Origin: Corallococcus interemptor
Lineage (GTDB): Bacteria > Myxococcota > Myxococcia > Myxococcales > Myxococcaceae
DNA: 64,000 nucleotides
Reading direction: 5' to 3'
Assembly (NCBI RefSeq): GCF_003668875.1
Contig: NZ_RAWM01000016.1
Coordinates: 1 to 64,000 of the forward strand
Both the position numbers and the translations under genes were made by a program. Shown in pieces: positions 7,623 to 16,488 of the stretch (positions are counted from its first letter, which is position 1; each line of letters opens with the position of its first letter). Below the pieces are notes generated by a model. The model did not search any database. It was not told where the DNA came from and worked only from the letters and a program-made list of their open reading frames with translations.

Positions 7623-8273
7623 ATGGGACACGACGGACACGATCACGACCATGACCACGGTCATGGCCATCACCACCACGGCCACTCGCACGACCACGGC
7701 CACGGCCACTCGCATGACCACGACCACGGCCACGGGCATTCGCACGACCATGACCACTCGCATGAAGGCTCGGCGGTGGCGGCGGAGCACAAGTCGCGCG
7801 CGCCGGTGCACGTCAGCGCGTACGTGGTGACGTGCTCGGACAGCCGGGACGAGGCGCACGACGGCAGCGGGAAGGACCTGCGCGAGGGCCTGGCCGCCGC
7901 GGGGCACACCGTCGCCGGGCACACGGTGGTGAAGGATGATCCGGAGGCCATCCGGGGCGCGCTCGCGCAGGCGCAGGCGGCGGGGGCCCGCGCGGTGCTC
8001 TTCACGGGCGGCACGGGCATTGGCCGGCGCGACTGCACGGTGGAGACGCTGCGCGCGCTCTTCGAGAAGGAGCTGCCCGGCTTCGGCGAGCTGTTCCGGA
8101 TGCTGTCGTTCCAGCGCATCGGCAGCCCCGCGATGATGTCGCGCGCCACGGCGGGCACGTACCAGGGGATGATCCTCTTCGCGCTGCCGGGCTCGCCGCA
8201 GGCCGTGAAGCTGGCCCTGGACGCGCTCATCCTCCCGGAGCTGGGCCATGCGGTGCGCGAGCTGACGCGTTAG
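7623..8273 (+). CDS. MoaB/MogA-family molybdopterin protein with a His-rich N-terminal extension
   Basis: 216 residues. Residues 3-47 contain 24 histidines in HD/HG/HS repeats, a typical Zn/Ni/Co-binding tract. From about residue 60 a MoaB/MogA/CinA-type molybdopterin-binding fold follows: VTCSDSRDEAHDGSGKDL near 69-85, LFTGGTGIGRRDCTVE near 126-141 and LPGSPQAVKLAL near 188-199. MogA adenylylates molybdopterin before metal insertion; MoaB relatives are similar and in some bacteria are dispensable. The start has AGGAG about 9 bases upstream. Other moa genes are absent nearby. The His tract could store or deliver a metal to the cofactor pathway or reflect a different role; its nucleotide repetition (CACGACCAT units) makes length variation likely. 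Confidence 0.88.
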   Translation: MGHDGHDHDHDHGHGHHHHGHSHDHGHGHSHDHDHGHGHSHDHDHSHEGSAVAAEHKSRAPVHVSAYVVTCSDSRDEAHDGSGKDLREGLAAAGHTVAGHTVVKDDPEAIRGALAQAQAAGARAVLFTGGTGIGRRDCTVETLRALFEKELPGFGELFRMLSFQRIGSPAMMSRATAGTYQGMILFALPGSPQAVKLALDALILPELGHAVRELTR

Positions 8274-8286
8274 GACTGCCCGCGAG

Positions 8287-9216
8287 ATGACGAAGCGCCG
8301 CACCGCGCACACCGGATTGAGCCCCCAGGCGGCCGAGCGCCTGCGCCCCCGCCTGGACGCCTTCCTGGCGTCCACGGATCAGTCAGCGCGCATCGGTTTC
8401 GACCCGGTGGAGTTCCCCCACCGCTACACGGATCCACGCGATGTGGAGGTCAGCGGGCTGCTGGCGGCGGCGCTGGCCTACGGGCGCGCGGACCTCTTCC
8501 GCCCGAAGGTGGACGCGCTCCTCAAGCAGATGGGGCCGTCGCCCGCGGCCTTCGTGCGCGCGCTGGACGTGAAGGGCGCGAAGGCGCTGCTCACGGGCTT
8601 CGTGTACCGCTTCAACGTGGGCACCGACCTCGCGGTGCTGCTGCTGGGCATGGGCCGCGCGCTGCGCGAGCACGGCGGTCTGGAGGCCCTGTTCGTCCGG
8701 GGCTTCAAGGCGGCCGGCACGCTGCACGGAGCGCTCGCGGCCTTCACCGCCGCGCTGCGGGACATCCCCATGGACGCGCTCCGCAAGGCGATGGGGCCGG
8801 AGCGCGGACTGCATCACCTGCTGCCCTCGCCCCTGGGGCCGGGCGCGGCGAAGCGCCTCAACCTGTATCTGCGGTGGATGGTGCGCGGACCGGACGCGGT
8901 GGACTTCGGCATCTGGAAGCAGGTGCCGGCGTCAGCACTGCTGGTCCCACTGGACACGCACATCGGACGCATGGCGCTCCACCTGGGACTCACGCAGCGC
9001 ACGGACCTCACCTGGCGCACCGCCGAGGAGGTGACGGCGTCGCTGCGGGCGCTCGACCCGGAGGACCCCGTCCGTTACGACTTTGCTTTGTGCCACTACG
9101 GCATGAGTGGCGCGTGCCCGGCGAAGACGCTGCCCCAGCACTGCGAGCGCTGTTCGCTCCTACCTTCCTGCAAGGTAGGCCCCCGCGTCATCGCGCGCGG
9201 TTCACTGCAATTCTGA
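8287..9216 (+). CDS. TIGR02757-family protein (DUF2400)
   Basis: 309 residues matching the widespread TIGR02757 family of unknown function: an N-terminal FPHRYTDPRDVEVSGLLAA segment near residues 43-62, GFVYRFN near 106, and PLDTHIGRMALHLGL near 221-235. The C-terminus has four cysteines in an arrangement like the [4Fe-4S] loop of HhH-GPD DNA glycosylases (GACPAKTLPQHCERCSLLPSCK, split here as GACP...CERC...SCK). This supports a distant relation to that fold, although no glycosylase activity is established. It starts 13 bases after the moaB-like stop and is probably in the same transcript. Length is slightly above the family norm of about 230-260 because of an extended N-terminus. Confidence 0.85.
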   Translation: MTKRRTAHTGLSPQAAERLRPRLDAFLASTDQSARIGFDPVEFPHRYTDPRDVEVSGLLAAALAYGRADLFRPKVDALLKQMGPSPAAFVRALDVKGAKALLTGFVYRFNVGTDLAVLLLGMGRALREHGGLEALFVRGFKAAGTLHGALAAFTAALRDIPMDALRKAMGPERGLHHLLPSPLGPGAAKRLNLYLRWMVRGPDAVDFGIWKQVPASALLVPLDTHIGRMALHLGLTQRTDLTWRTAEEVTASLRALDPEDPVRYDFALCHYGMSGACPAKTLPQHCERCSLLPSCKVGPRVIARGSLQF

Positions 9217-9347
9217 GTCCCACCCGACCCGGAAATGGGCTACGGGCAGTCCGCGCGGCCCCGCGTTGACGGGTTGGCGCGGTCAAGGCTGCAATGCAGT
9301 CGAGCGACGCCGGGAGGCCGATCCCGCGGGTCGCGAGGAGCAACGCT

Positions 9348-11243
9348 GTGCACGCAATGCTGGTGGCGGTCCCAGCCCCGGTGGCCCAGGACGTGGAACG
9401 CGATCTTTGCGCCACGGCCGAAGGGCGCGCGTGCCGAGTGATCCGCGTGGAGTCCTTTCCGGAGCCGCTGCCCGAAGGGCTGCTCGTCCTCTGGGATCAT
9501 GGCGGTCCGCTGGAGGCCGTGAAGGCGCGCTGCCAGTGGGCGCACGCGCGCCGGCTGCAGACGCGCACGTGGCTGGTGGTGCTGACGAAGCGCGAGGGCG
9601 AGGAGGCGGAGGCGCTGGTGGAGGCGGGCGCGGACGAGTGCGTGGCGCCGCCCGGCACGCGCTGGGGCGCGAGGCTCGTGGCGCTGCGGCGCAGGGCCGC
9701 GGACGGAGACGCGCAGGCGCTGCGGCGTGCGCGCGACATGTTCCAGGGCGCGCTGGACGCGGTGCCGGAGCCGCTGTTCATCAAGGACCGGGAGCACCGG
9801 CTGGTCGCCGTGAACACGGCCTACTGCCGCCTGCTGGAGCAACCCGCGGAGGCGCTGCGCGGCACGGTCACCTCGGCGCTGATCTCCCCGGTCCAGGCGG
9901 AGACGGCCTGGCGCCAGGACGAGCGCGCCTTCACCACGGGGCAGACGGTGGAGGACGAGGGCTCCTTCACGGACGCGAAGGGCCGCTCGCGCGAGGTGCT
10001 CACGCAGCGGGCCGCGTACATGCTGCCCAACGGCGAGCGCTTCCTCGTGGGACTGGTGCGCGACGTCAACGAGCGCACCCGCCTGGAGACGCAGCGGCGG
10101 CTGGCGGAGCGGATGACGTCCGTGGGCACGCTGGCCGCGGGCGTGGCGCATGAGATCAACAACCCGCTCTCCTACGTGACCTCCAACCTGGCCTACCTCT
10201 GGGAGCGCGTGGCGCAGCCGGTGGTGCCGGCCGAGCAGCTGGAGGAGCTGCGCCAGGTGGTGGCCGAGGCGCTGGAGGGCGCGGGGCGGGTGCGCTCCAT
10301 CGTGCGCGACCTGCGGACGTTCTCGCGCACGGAGGAGGAGCAGCACGGTCCGGTGGACGTGCGGCGCGCGGTGGAGGACGCGGTCAAGCGGATGCGCGAC
10401 GAGTTCCAGCAGCGCTCGAGCATGGCGTGCGACCTGGAGCCGGTGGCCGCGGTGCACGGCAACGAGGGCCGGCTGGCCCAGGTCGTCACGGGCCTGCTGA
10501 CCAACGCGCTCCAGTCCTTTGGCGACCGGCCTCCGGAAGAGAACCTCATCAAGCTGCGCGTGCGTCCGGGCCGCGAGGGCCACGTGCTCATCGAGGTGGA
10601 GGACAACGGGCAGGGGATGGCCCCGGAGGTGCGCCAGCGCATCTTCGATCCGTTCTTCACCACGCGCTCGCCCAAGGGCGGCACCGGCCTGGGCCTGTCC
10701 ATCTGCCTCACGCTGGTGCACGCGATGGGCGGCCACATCGAGGTGGCCAGCGAGCAGGGGCAGGGGAGCCTCTTCCGCGTGGAGCTGCCGGCGCTCGCCC
10801 TGCCGCCGGAGAGTGCGCGGCCCGTGCAGGCGGTCGCGGCCGTGGTGGAGGAGCCCTCGCAGGCGGCGCGCGCGACGCGAAGCCTGCGCCGGTTGCTGCT
10901 CATCGACGACGAGCCGGCGGTGGGCAGCGCGGTGAGCCGGCTCCTGCGCAACCTCTACGAGGTGCACGTCATCCAGGACGCGCGCGAGGCCCTGACGCGG
11001 CTGTCTCGCGGCGAGAAGTTCGACGCCATCCTCTGTGACCTGATGATGCCGGGCATGAGCGGCATGGACTTCCTGGTGGAGCTGGAGCGGCTGGCGCCGG
11101 AGCTGGCGCCGCGCACCGGCCTGATGACGGGCGGGGTGAACCCGCAGGCCCGCGAGTTCGTGGGCCGCCGCGCGCGAGAGCTGCTGGAGAAGCCCTTCGA
11201 GCGCGACCAGCTGTGCACCTTCGTCGAAACGCTGATGCAATGA
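9348..11243 (+). CDS. Hybrid sensor histidine kinase with PAS domain and C-terminal receiver
   Basis: About 631 residues, cytoplasmic. Order: an N-terminal receiver-like region (residues 1-115) with no clear phospho-acceptor Asp; a PAS domain (about 130-245, ALDAVPEPLFIKDREHRLVAVN); HisKA with the H-box AGVAHEINNPLSYV (His near 268); HATPase_c with TNALQSF (N box), EDNGQGM (G1) and GTGLGLSICLTLV (G2); and a C-terminal receiver with IDDEP, acceptor Asp in CDLMMPGMSG and conserved Lys in LEKPF. The start is chosen at GTG 9348 because GAGGAG sits 7 bases upstream; ATG 9294 or 9357 are alternatives. Its stop overlaps the following hydrolase start as ATGA. Likely an orphan signalling kinase; the signal is unknown. 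Confidence 0.93.
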   Translation: MHAMLVAVPAPVAQDVERDLCATAEGRACRVIRVESFPEPLPEGLLVLWDHGGPLEAVKARCQWAHARRLQTRTWLVVLTKREGEEAEALVEAGADECVAPPGTRWGARLVALRRRAADGDAQALRRARDMFQGALDAVPEPLFIKDREHRLVAVNTAYCRLLEQPAEALRGTVTSALISPVQAETAWRQDERAFTTGQTVEDEGSFTDAKGRSREVLTQRAAYMLPNGERFLVGLVRDVNERTRLETQRRLAERMTSVGTLAAGVAHEINNPLSYVTSNLAYLWERVAQPVVPAEQLEELRQVVAEALEGAGRVRSIVRDLRTFSRTEEEQHGPVDVRRAVEDAVKRMRDEFQQRSSMACDLEPVAAVHGNEGRLAQVVTGLLTNALQSFGDRPPEENLIKLRVRPGREGHVLIEVEDNGQGMAPEVRQRIFDPFFTTRSPKGGTGLGLSICLTLVHAMGGHIEVASEQGQGSLFRVELPALALPPESARPVQAVAAVVEEPSQAARATRSLRRLLLIDDEPAVGSAVSRLLRNLYEVHVIQDAREALTRLSRGEKFDAILCDLMMPGMSGMDFLVELERLAPELAPRTGLMTGGVNPQAREFVGRRARELLEKPFERDQLCTFVETLMQ

Positions 11244-12394
11244 AGCACCGGCTGCGCTGGACGCTGGGGGCCGTGTTCGCGGCCCTGCTGCTGGCGGCTG
11301 TCCTCCTCCTGCCGCCCGAGCTGCGAGGGCTGTCCTTCGTGCTGCGCGCGGCGGGCCTCCATGGCACCGTGGCCGAGGCATTGGCCCGCCATGGCACCGG
11401 GGCCTTCACCGTCACGGACCTGAGCGTGCCCACGCGCCACGGGCCGGTGCGCGGGCGGCTCTACCAGCCGGATCAGCGCAAGGGCCGGCTCATCGTGCTC
11501 ACGTCGGGCGTGCACGCGGCGGGCATCGACGAGCCCCGCCTGGTGAAGCTGGCGGAGGACCTGGCCATGGGCGGGCAGCCGGTGCTCACGCCGGAGCCGC
11601 CGGACCTGCTGCGCTACCAGATCACCCCGCGCCTGCCGGACGTCATCGAGGACACGGCCCTGTGGGCGCTGGGGCCGGGAGCGCTGGCGCCGGAAGGGGA
11701 GGTGGATCTCTTTGGCATCAGCTTCTCCGGAGGCCTGTCCGTCGTCGCGGCGGGCCGGCCCGCGCTGCGTGACAGGGTGGCCGCGGTGCTGTCCTTCGGC
11801 GGGCACGGTGAGCTGTCGCGCGTGCTGTCCTTCCTGTGCACGGGCGTGCAGGCGGACGGGGTGCACCGCAGGCCGCACGACTACGGCGTGGTGGTCATCC
11901 TGCTGAACGTCGCGGACCGCCTGGTGCCGCCGGAGCAGGTGGAGGCGCTGCGCAAGGGCGTCCTCATGTTCATGCACGCGTCGCATCTGACGCTGGTGGA
12001 CTCGCGCAAGGCGGAGGCCACGTTCGCGGAGGCCCGGGCAATGGAGGCCACGCTGCCGGAGCCCGCCGCCACGCTGTTGCATCAGGTGAACACGCGCGAC
12101 GTGGCCGCGCTGGGCCAGCGGTTGCTGCCCTTCGTGAAGGGCTTCGCCGGAGATCCGTCGCTGTCGCCGGAGCTTTCTCCCGCGCCTCGTGCGCCGGTGT
12201 ACCTGCTGCACGGGACAGATGACTCGGTCATCCCCGCCATCGAGTCCACGCTGCTGGCGCGCGCGCTGGCGCCGCACACGCACGTGCACCTGCGGCCCAC
12301 GCCGTTGATCACCCACGCGGAGATGGACAAGCAGTCCAGCGTGATGGAGTCGCTGAAGATGGTGCGCTTCTGGTCGGCCCTCCTCGGCGAGTAG
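11240..12394 (+). CDS. Membrane-anchored alpha/beta hydrolase
   Basis: 384 residues. An N-terminal hydrophobic segment (about 8-25) is an anchor or uncleaved signal. The alpha/beta hydrolase core shows the nucleophile elbow GISFSGG, an acid in LLHGTDDSVIP and a candidate catalytic His in PLITHAEMDK near the C-terminus. There is no match to a specific subfamily and the substrate is unknown. The ATG overlaps the histidine kinase stop (ATGA at 11240-11243), implying coupled expression, though a functional link is not evident. The frame from 11213 adds only nine residues lying inside the kinase gene. Confidence 0.82.
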   Translation: MKHRLRWTLGAVFAALLLAAVLLLPPELRGLSFVLRAAGLHGTVAEALARHGTGAFTVTDLSVPTRHGPVRGRLYQPDQRKGRLIVLTSGVHAAGIDEPRLVKLAEDLAMGGQPVLTPEPPDLLRYQITPRLPDVIEDTALWALGPGALAPEGEVDLFGISFSGGLSVVAAGRPALRDRVAAVLSFGGHGELSRVLSFLCTGVQADGVHRRPHDYGVVVILLNVADRLVPPEQVEALRKGVLMFMHASHLTLVDSRKAEATFAEARAMEATLPEPAATLLHQVNTRDVAALGQRLLPFVKGFAGDPSLSPELSPAPRAPVYLLHGTDDSVIPAIESTLLARALAPHTHVHLRPTPLITHAEMDKQSSVMESLKMVRFWSALLGE

Positions 12395-12446
12395 TGCGCC
12401 ACCGCGCGACTTGACGTCCGGGCCCGGGACCGGCTGCCATGGAGGC

Positions 12447-13823
12447 ATGTCCGTGTCCCTCATGGTGTCGTTCGGGCTGGGTTGGCTGTTGACGGCGGCG
12501 CCTGCGCAGGCGGGGCGCATCGTCCCGTGCGCGCCAGACACCGCGGATTGGAAGGCGGCCCAGGAGGCGCTGTCCGCGTTCGACGCGCGGATGCAGGCGC
12601 TTCCGGACGACGGCGAGGTGGAGGATGCGCGGTCCGGACTCCAGCTGCTGCTGAGCCACCGCTGCTTCGGCATCGCTCGCGAAGAGGAGCACCGGGAGCC
12701 GCTGAGCTGGGACGAGGACACGGCCACGACCGCGCTCGCGTTGAAGACGTGGTGGCGCGATGGAGGCAAGGCGTACTTCGCGTCTCAACTGGAGCTGGGC
12801 CGTCCCGGTGCGCAGTCCATCGTGATGGCTCCGGACCTCCGCGAGGTGCTGGCGCGCGAGACCTCGCCGAAACACCGGCTGGCCCCCCTGCTGTGCCCGG
12901 TGAAGGCCGGTGAGTGCGGCGCGGAGACGGAGGCCTGGCGCGCGCGGGCGGAGAAGGCCTTCCGTCCGGAGAACCGGCGCCCCGGCACGTTCGACGCGGA
13001 TCCGCCGCCTCCGACGGACTGCATGAAGGAAGCCCGGAGGAAGCCTTCACGGAGCCGCTACAAGGCCTGGAGGGAATGTCTGGCGCTCGACCCGAGCGGG
13101 CGGAATGTCCAGACGGTACTGCCGCTGGGACGCATCCGCGCGCCAGCGGGCGGCTGGCTGGTGATCCGCGGCCGGCGAGGCCATTACGACTTCTGTGATC
13201 AGCTCGACGCCTACCACCTGGCGACAGGGACCACGTACCGCTCGAGCAGCTGCTCCGGCCTGGCGTTGAAGTCCGACGGCAAGGTGGACGGAGTGGCCAC
13301 GAACGCCGCGCGGCAGTCCAGTGTGAGGGTGGGGCGCGTGTCGCCGGAGCGGATCCGCGAACTCTCGTGGATGCTGATGATGGAGCCGGAGGTGAACGAC
13401 CGGGTGCAGGTGGAGGCCGTGCGCGTGCCTGTTCCGAAGGGTCTCCGCGTCGAATGGCCCACGATCGAGGACGGCATCCTGGGCGGGGTCGCTGGCGGAG
13501 TTTTCGGCGGCTCCACGGCGCAGACGCGGCTGAGCTGGAAGTGGTTTCCTCCCGGAGGCACGGAGCCCCTGTCGGGCACGTTCACGTATCCCTATTCGTG
13601 GGCCGCTGGAGAGGACCACGCGAACGTGCTCATGACCGAAGCGGAGGCCACGTTCCAGGGCGGCTGCCCGGCGTTGCCCGTGCCCGTCAGGGAGCTCGAC
13701 TTCACGCGCGAGCCCGGGGTCAACCGCGTCGATGCGCCAGAGGGCGTGTCCAAGGTCCAGGACGCGCGCGTGGAGGCGCTGCTCGCATGGAAGCCTCCCG
13801 AGGGCTGCGTTCCAGCGAAGTAA
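12447..13823 (+). CDS. Secreted protein of unknown function
   Basis: About 458 residues with a short signal peptide (SLMVSFGLGWLLTAAPAQA). I recognise no family. Four or more cysteines in the exported part (CAPD, HRCFG, LLCPVKAGECG, FCDQ, CPALP, GCVPAK) fit an oxidising compartment, and a small glycine-rich patch GGVAGGVFGGS lies near residue 365. The start is ambiguous: GGAGG at 12441-12445 is too close to ATG 12447 but well placed for an in-frame GTG at 12453. It lies 52 bases after the hydrolase gene and may be the last gene of that transcript. Lineage-specific genes of this type are common in myxobacteria. Confidence 0.65.
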   Translation: MSVSLMVSFGLGWLLTAAPAQAGRIVPCAPDTADWKAAQEALSAFDARMQALPDDGEVEDARSGLQLLLSHRCFGIAREEEHREPLSWDEDTATTALALKTWWRDGGKAYFASQLELGRPGAQSIVMAPDLREVLARETSPKHRLAPLLCPVKAGECGAETEAWRARAEKAFRPENRRPGTFDADPPPPTDCMKEARRKPSRSRYKAWRECLALDPSGRNVQTVLPLGRIRAPAGGWLVIRGRRGHYDFCDQLDAYHLATGTTYRSSSCSGLALKSDGKVDGVATNAARQSSVRVGRVSPERIRELSWMLMMEPEVNDRVQVEAVRVPVPKGLRVEWPTIEDGILGGVAGGVFGGSTAQTRLSWKWFPPGGTEPLSGTFTYPYSWAAGEDHANVLMTEAEATFQGGCPALPVPVRELDFTREPGVNRVDAPEGVSKVQDARVEALLAWKPPEGCVPAK

Positions 13824-13948
13824 GTCTTTGCAGCGCTAACGATTGAAACACCAAGCATCGTGGAGGGCAGCCGTCCGGGCGTCACGCAGGCGACAGCGCC
13901 CTCGGGGGATGGTGGCGCGGCCGCGCCGCCGGATAAAGCTCATGGCCC

Positions 13949-16186
13949 ATGAGCGTCTGTCTCCCCGACGTCCTCCCCCACGAAGATGTCTTTGACTACG
14001 TGCAGCGCCTGAGCGGCGGCTTCGACGCGCGCCTGTATCAACAGGTGTTGGGCGCGGCGAACGCGTTCAAGGAAGGCGACGAGGCCATCGGCGTCGCGGC
14101 GGCGGACGAGGACTCGCGGCGCAACGCGCGCACGCTGTTGTCACGCACGCGGCTGGACGACCTGCACGCCCATCCTCCGTTCGAGGACCGGCTGCACGTG
14201 TTCAACCTGGAGGCGTGGGACCCGGCGCGCTGGAAGCGCGTGGCGGACTGGACGCTGGGCCGGCTCAAGGACTTCCTGCTCACGGCGGAGGTGCAGGCCG
14301 TGCACGGCGTGCTCGACGGGCTGCCCAGCGACGTCATCGCGTGCGTCGTGAAGCTGATGAGCGACGTGGAGCTGAAGACGGTGGGTGGGCGCATCTTCCA
14401 TCCGCTGCCGGGCAGCCGCGTGGGCGCGAAGGGCTATCTGGGCGCGCGCCTGCAGCCCAACTCGCCCACGGATCATCCGGAGGACATCCGCTGGCAGGTC
14501 TTCGACGGCTGGTCCTTCGCGGTGGGCGACGTGGTGCTGGGGACCAACCCGGTGTCGTCGGACGTCGCGTCGGTGGCCGCGGTGGAGTCCGCGCTGCACG
14601 ACGTGCTGACGACGTTCGGGCTGGAGGAGGTGATGCCCCACTGCGTGCTCGCGCACATCGACGTGCAGGCGCAGGTGGAGGCGCTGCGGCCGGGCACCAC
14701 GGGCATCTGGTTCCAGAGCCTCGGCGGGAACGAGGCCGCCAACCGCACCTTCGACGTGACGCTGGAGAAGATGGTTGCGCACGCCGCGGCGCGCACCGGG
14801 CGCTGGGGCCTGTACTTCGAGACGGGGCAGGGCGCGGACGCGACGAACGGGCACCCCCACGGCACGGACATGCTCATCCACGAGTCGCGCAAGTACGGCT
14901 TCGCGCGGGCCTTGAAGCGCCGCGTGGCCATCGCGCAGGCGGGCGCGGGGCGTGAGGCGGCGCCGTGGGTGCACGTCAACGACGTGGCGGGCTTCATTGG
15001 CCCGGAGGTGTTCCGCACGCGCGAGCAGCTGGTGCGCTGCTGCCTGGAAGACATCGTGATGGGCAAGCTGCACGGCCTCACGCCAGGCCTGGACGTGTGC
15101 TCCACGCTGCACATGGACGTGACGCTGGATGACCTGGGCTGGTGCCAGGAGCAGCTGGCGGAGGCCGGGCCCGCGTACCTGATGGCGCTGCCCACGCGGA
15201 ATGATCCGATGCTCAGCTACCTCACCACGTCCTTCCAGGACCACGTGCGGCTGCGCGCGCGGTACGGCCTGAAGGTGGATGACCGGATGTGGGCGTTCTT
15301 CCAGCGCCTGGGCGTCATCGACGCGGAAGGCCGGCCCACGAAGCACTTCGGCGACCCGGCCCACGTCTACGTGCACTACCGCCGCGCCAAGGGCGACACG
15401 CGTCCGGAGGCGGAGCTGCGCCTGGAGGCGGAGGCGCAGATGGCCCAGGTGCGCGCCCGGGGCGTGCCGCTGGCGGTGGGGCATGGCGACCAGCCCTGGA
15501 TGCTGGAGCCCGCGCTGGAGCGCGAGGTGCGCGGCCTCTACGACGACGGCAAGGTGGGGCTGTGGTCGGAGCTGTCCGACGCGGCGGTGGCGTCCATCCC
15601 GGGCTCGGTGCGGCTGCGGACGAACTCCGCGGACCGTCGCGACTACATCCTGCATCCGCCGTCGGGCGAAACGCTGGAGGCGGGCTCGGAGGTCACGGTG
15701 CGAGCGCTGCGCGAGCAGCACGCGGGCCGGTACGACGCGCAGGTGGTCGTGTCGGACGGATTGGATCCGCGCTCGCTGATGGACGAGGGCCACCTGGCGC
15801 CGTTCCTGGCGCGGCTGCGCGCGGAGCTGGAGGCGACGGGCTGGAGGGTGGCGCCGGAGGTGCTGGTGGTGAAGCACGGCCGCGTGCGCGCGGGCTACCA
15901 GGTGGGCCAGTTGCTGTTTGGCGCGGAAGGGGACCCGCGTCCGCGCGCCCTGGTGCATGTGATTGGCGAGCGCCCCGGCTCCGGGCACCACGCGTTCTCC
16001 GCGTACCTCACCGCGCCGGACGCGGACACCTGGGCGAAGCCGGGCGCGGTGGACCACGACCGCACCCGGCTCATCGCAGGAATCTCAGACACCAGCGTCC
16101 GGCCAGAGGACGCCGCCACGGAGTCGGCGAGGATCCTCGCGGACGCGCGGACCTCTATCGCGCCACGGGTGTCTGGGGTTGCCTAG
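13949..16186 (+). CDS. Ethanolamine ammonia-lyase, EutB and EutC fused in one chain
   Basis: 745 residues. Residues 1 to about 460 match EutB, the large subunit of the adenosylcobalamin-dependent enzyme that converts ethanolamine to acetaldehyde and ammonia: RLQPNSPTDHPEDI, SFAVGDVVLGTNPV, VLAHIDVQAQVEALR, LYFETGQGADATN (substrate-binding Glu region), GFIGPE and EDIVMGKLHGLTPGLDVC. After a linker (about 470-560) the C-terminal part matches EutC: VVVSDGLDPRSLMDEGHLAPFL, RAGYQVGQLLF, HVIGERPGSGHHAFSAYL and AGISDTSVRPEDAA. In E. coli these are separate adjacent genes; here they form one frame with no stop. No eutA reactivase, transporter, aldehyde dehydrogenase or microcompartment genes are adjacent. 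The ribosome-binding site is weak. The stop shares the palindrome CTAG with the convergent lipoprotein stop. Confidence 0.92.
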   Translation: MSVCLPDVLPHEDVFDYVQRLSGGFDARLYQQVLGAANAFKEGDEAIGVAAADEDSRRNARTLLSRTRLDDLHAHPPFEDRLHVFNLEAWDPARWKRVADWTLGRLKDFLLTAEVQAVHGVLDGLPSDVIACVVKLMSDVELKTVGGRIFHPLPGSRVGAKGYLGARLQPNSPTDHPEDIRWQVFDGWSFAVGDVVLGTNPVSSDVASVAAVESALHDVLTTFGLEEVMPHCVLAHIDVQAQVEALRPGTTGIWFQSLGGNEAANRTFDVTLEKMVAHAAARTGRWGLYFETGQGADATNGHPHGTDMLIHESRKYGFARALKRRVAIAQAGAGREAAPWVHVNDVAGFIGPEVFRTREQLVRCCLEDIVMGKLHGLTPGLDVCSTLHMDVTLDDLGWCQEQLAEAGPAYLMALPTRNDPMLSYLTTSFQDHVRLRARYGLKVDDRMWAFFQRLGVIDAEGRPTKHFGDPAHVYVHYRRAKGDTRPEAELRLEAEAQMAQVRARGVPLAVGHGDQPWMLEPALEREVRGLYDDGKVGLWSELSDAAVASIPGSVRLRTNSADRRDYILHPPSGETLEAGSEVTVRALREQHAGRYDAQVVVSDGLDPRSLMDEGHLAPFLARLRAELEATGWRVAPEVLVVKHGRVRAGYQVGQLLFGAEGDPRPRALVHVIGERPGSGHHAFSAYLTAPDADTWAKPGAVDHDRTRLIAGISDTSVRPEDAATESARILADARTSIAPRVSGVA

Positions 16187-16434
16187 CAGGAGGTGTTCTC
16201 CCAGTAGCTCGTGGACACCTGGCCCCAGTTCACCCAGCTGCCGCAGTAGCAGCCGCGCTGACCCACGATGATCGAGTGGGACGCGTCGTTGAAGTACGTG
16301 ATCATGTTGTCGGTGTTCATGCAGTCCGGGAGCGCCGACTCCTGCGAGGCCAGATCCGGCGCGGCCTCCTGCTCCATGGGACCGCCACAGCCCACCGCCA
16401 GCGCCAACAGACCGCCAATCAGGAACGTACGCAT
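16183..16434 (-). CDS. Small Cys-rich lipoprotein of unknown function
   Basis: 83 residues beginning MRTFLIGGLLALAVGCGG: a lipoprotein signal with lipobox LAVGC, so the mature protein starts at Cys16. The C-terminal part has four Cys, including CYCGSWVNWGQ and a C-terminal Cys, and is rich in aromatic and polar residues. I recognise no function. The start at 16434 is supported by GGAGG a few bases upstream; the longer frame to 16479 is not needed. It is convergent with the ethanolamine ammonia-lyase gene and their stop codons share the same four bases. Third-position GC is lower than in neighbouring genes. Confidence 0.7.
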   Translation of the reverse strand: MRTFLIGGLLALAVGCGGPMEQEAAPDLASQESALPDCMNTDNMITYFNDASHSIIVGQRGCYCGSWVNWGQVSTSYWENTSC

Positions 16435-16488
16435 GCGTCCTCCATGAGGGGGGACGCAAACCATACGCGGTTTACGCAAGACAATGCT

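Noticed and set aside
9240..11381. 713-codon leftward frame opposite the hybrid kinase
   Set aside because: Shadow of the kinase gene: low-complexity Arg/His/Leu composition and no domain.
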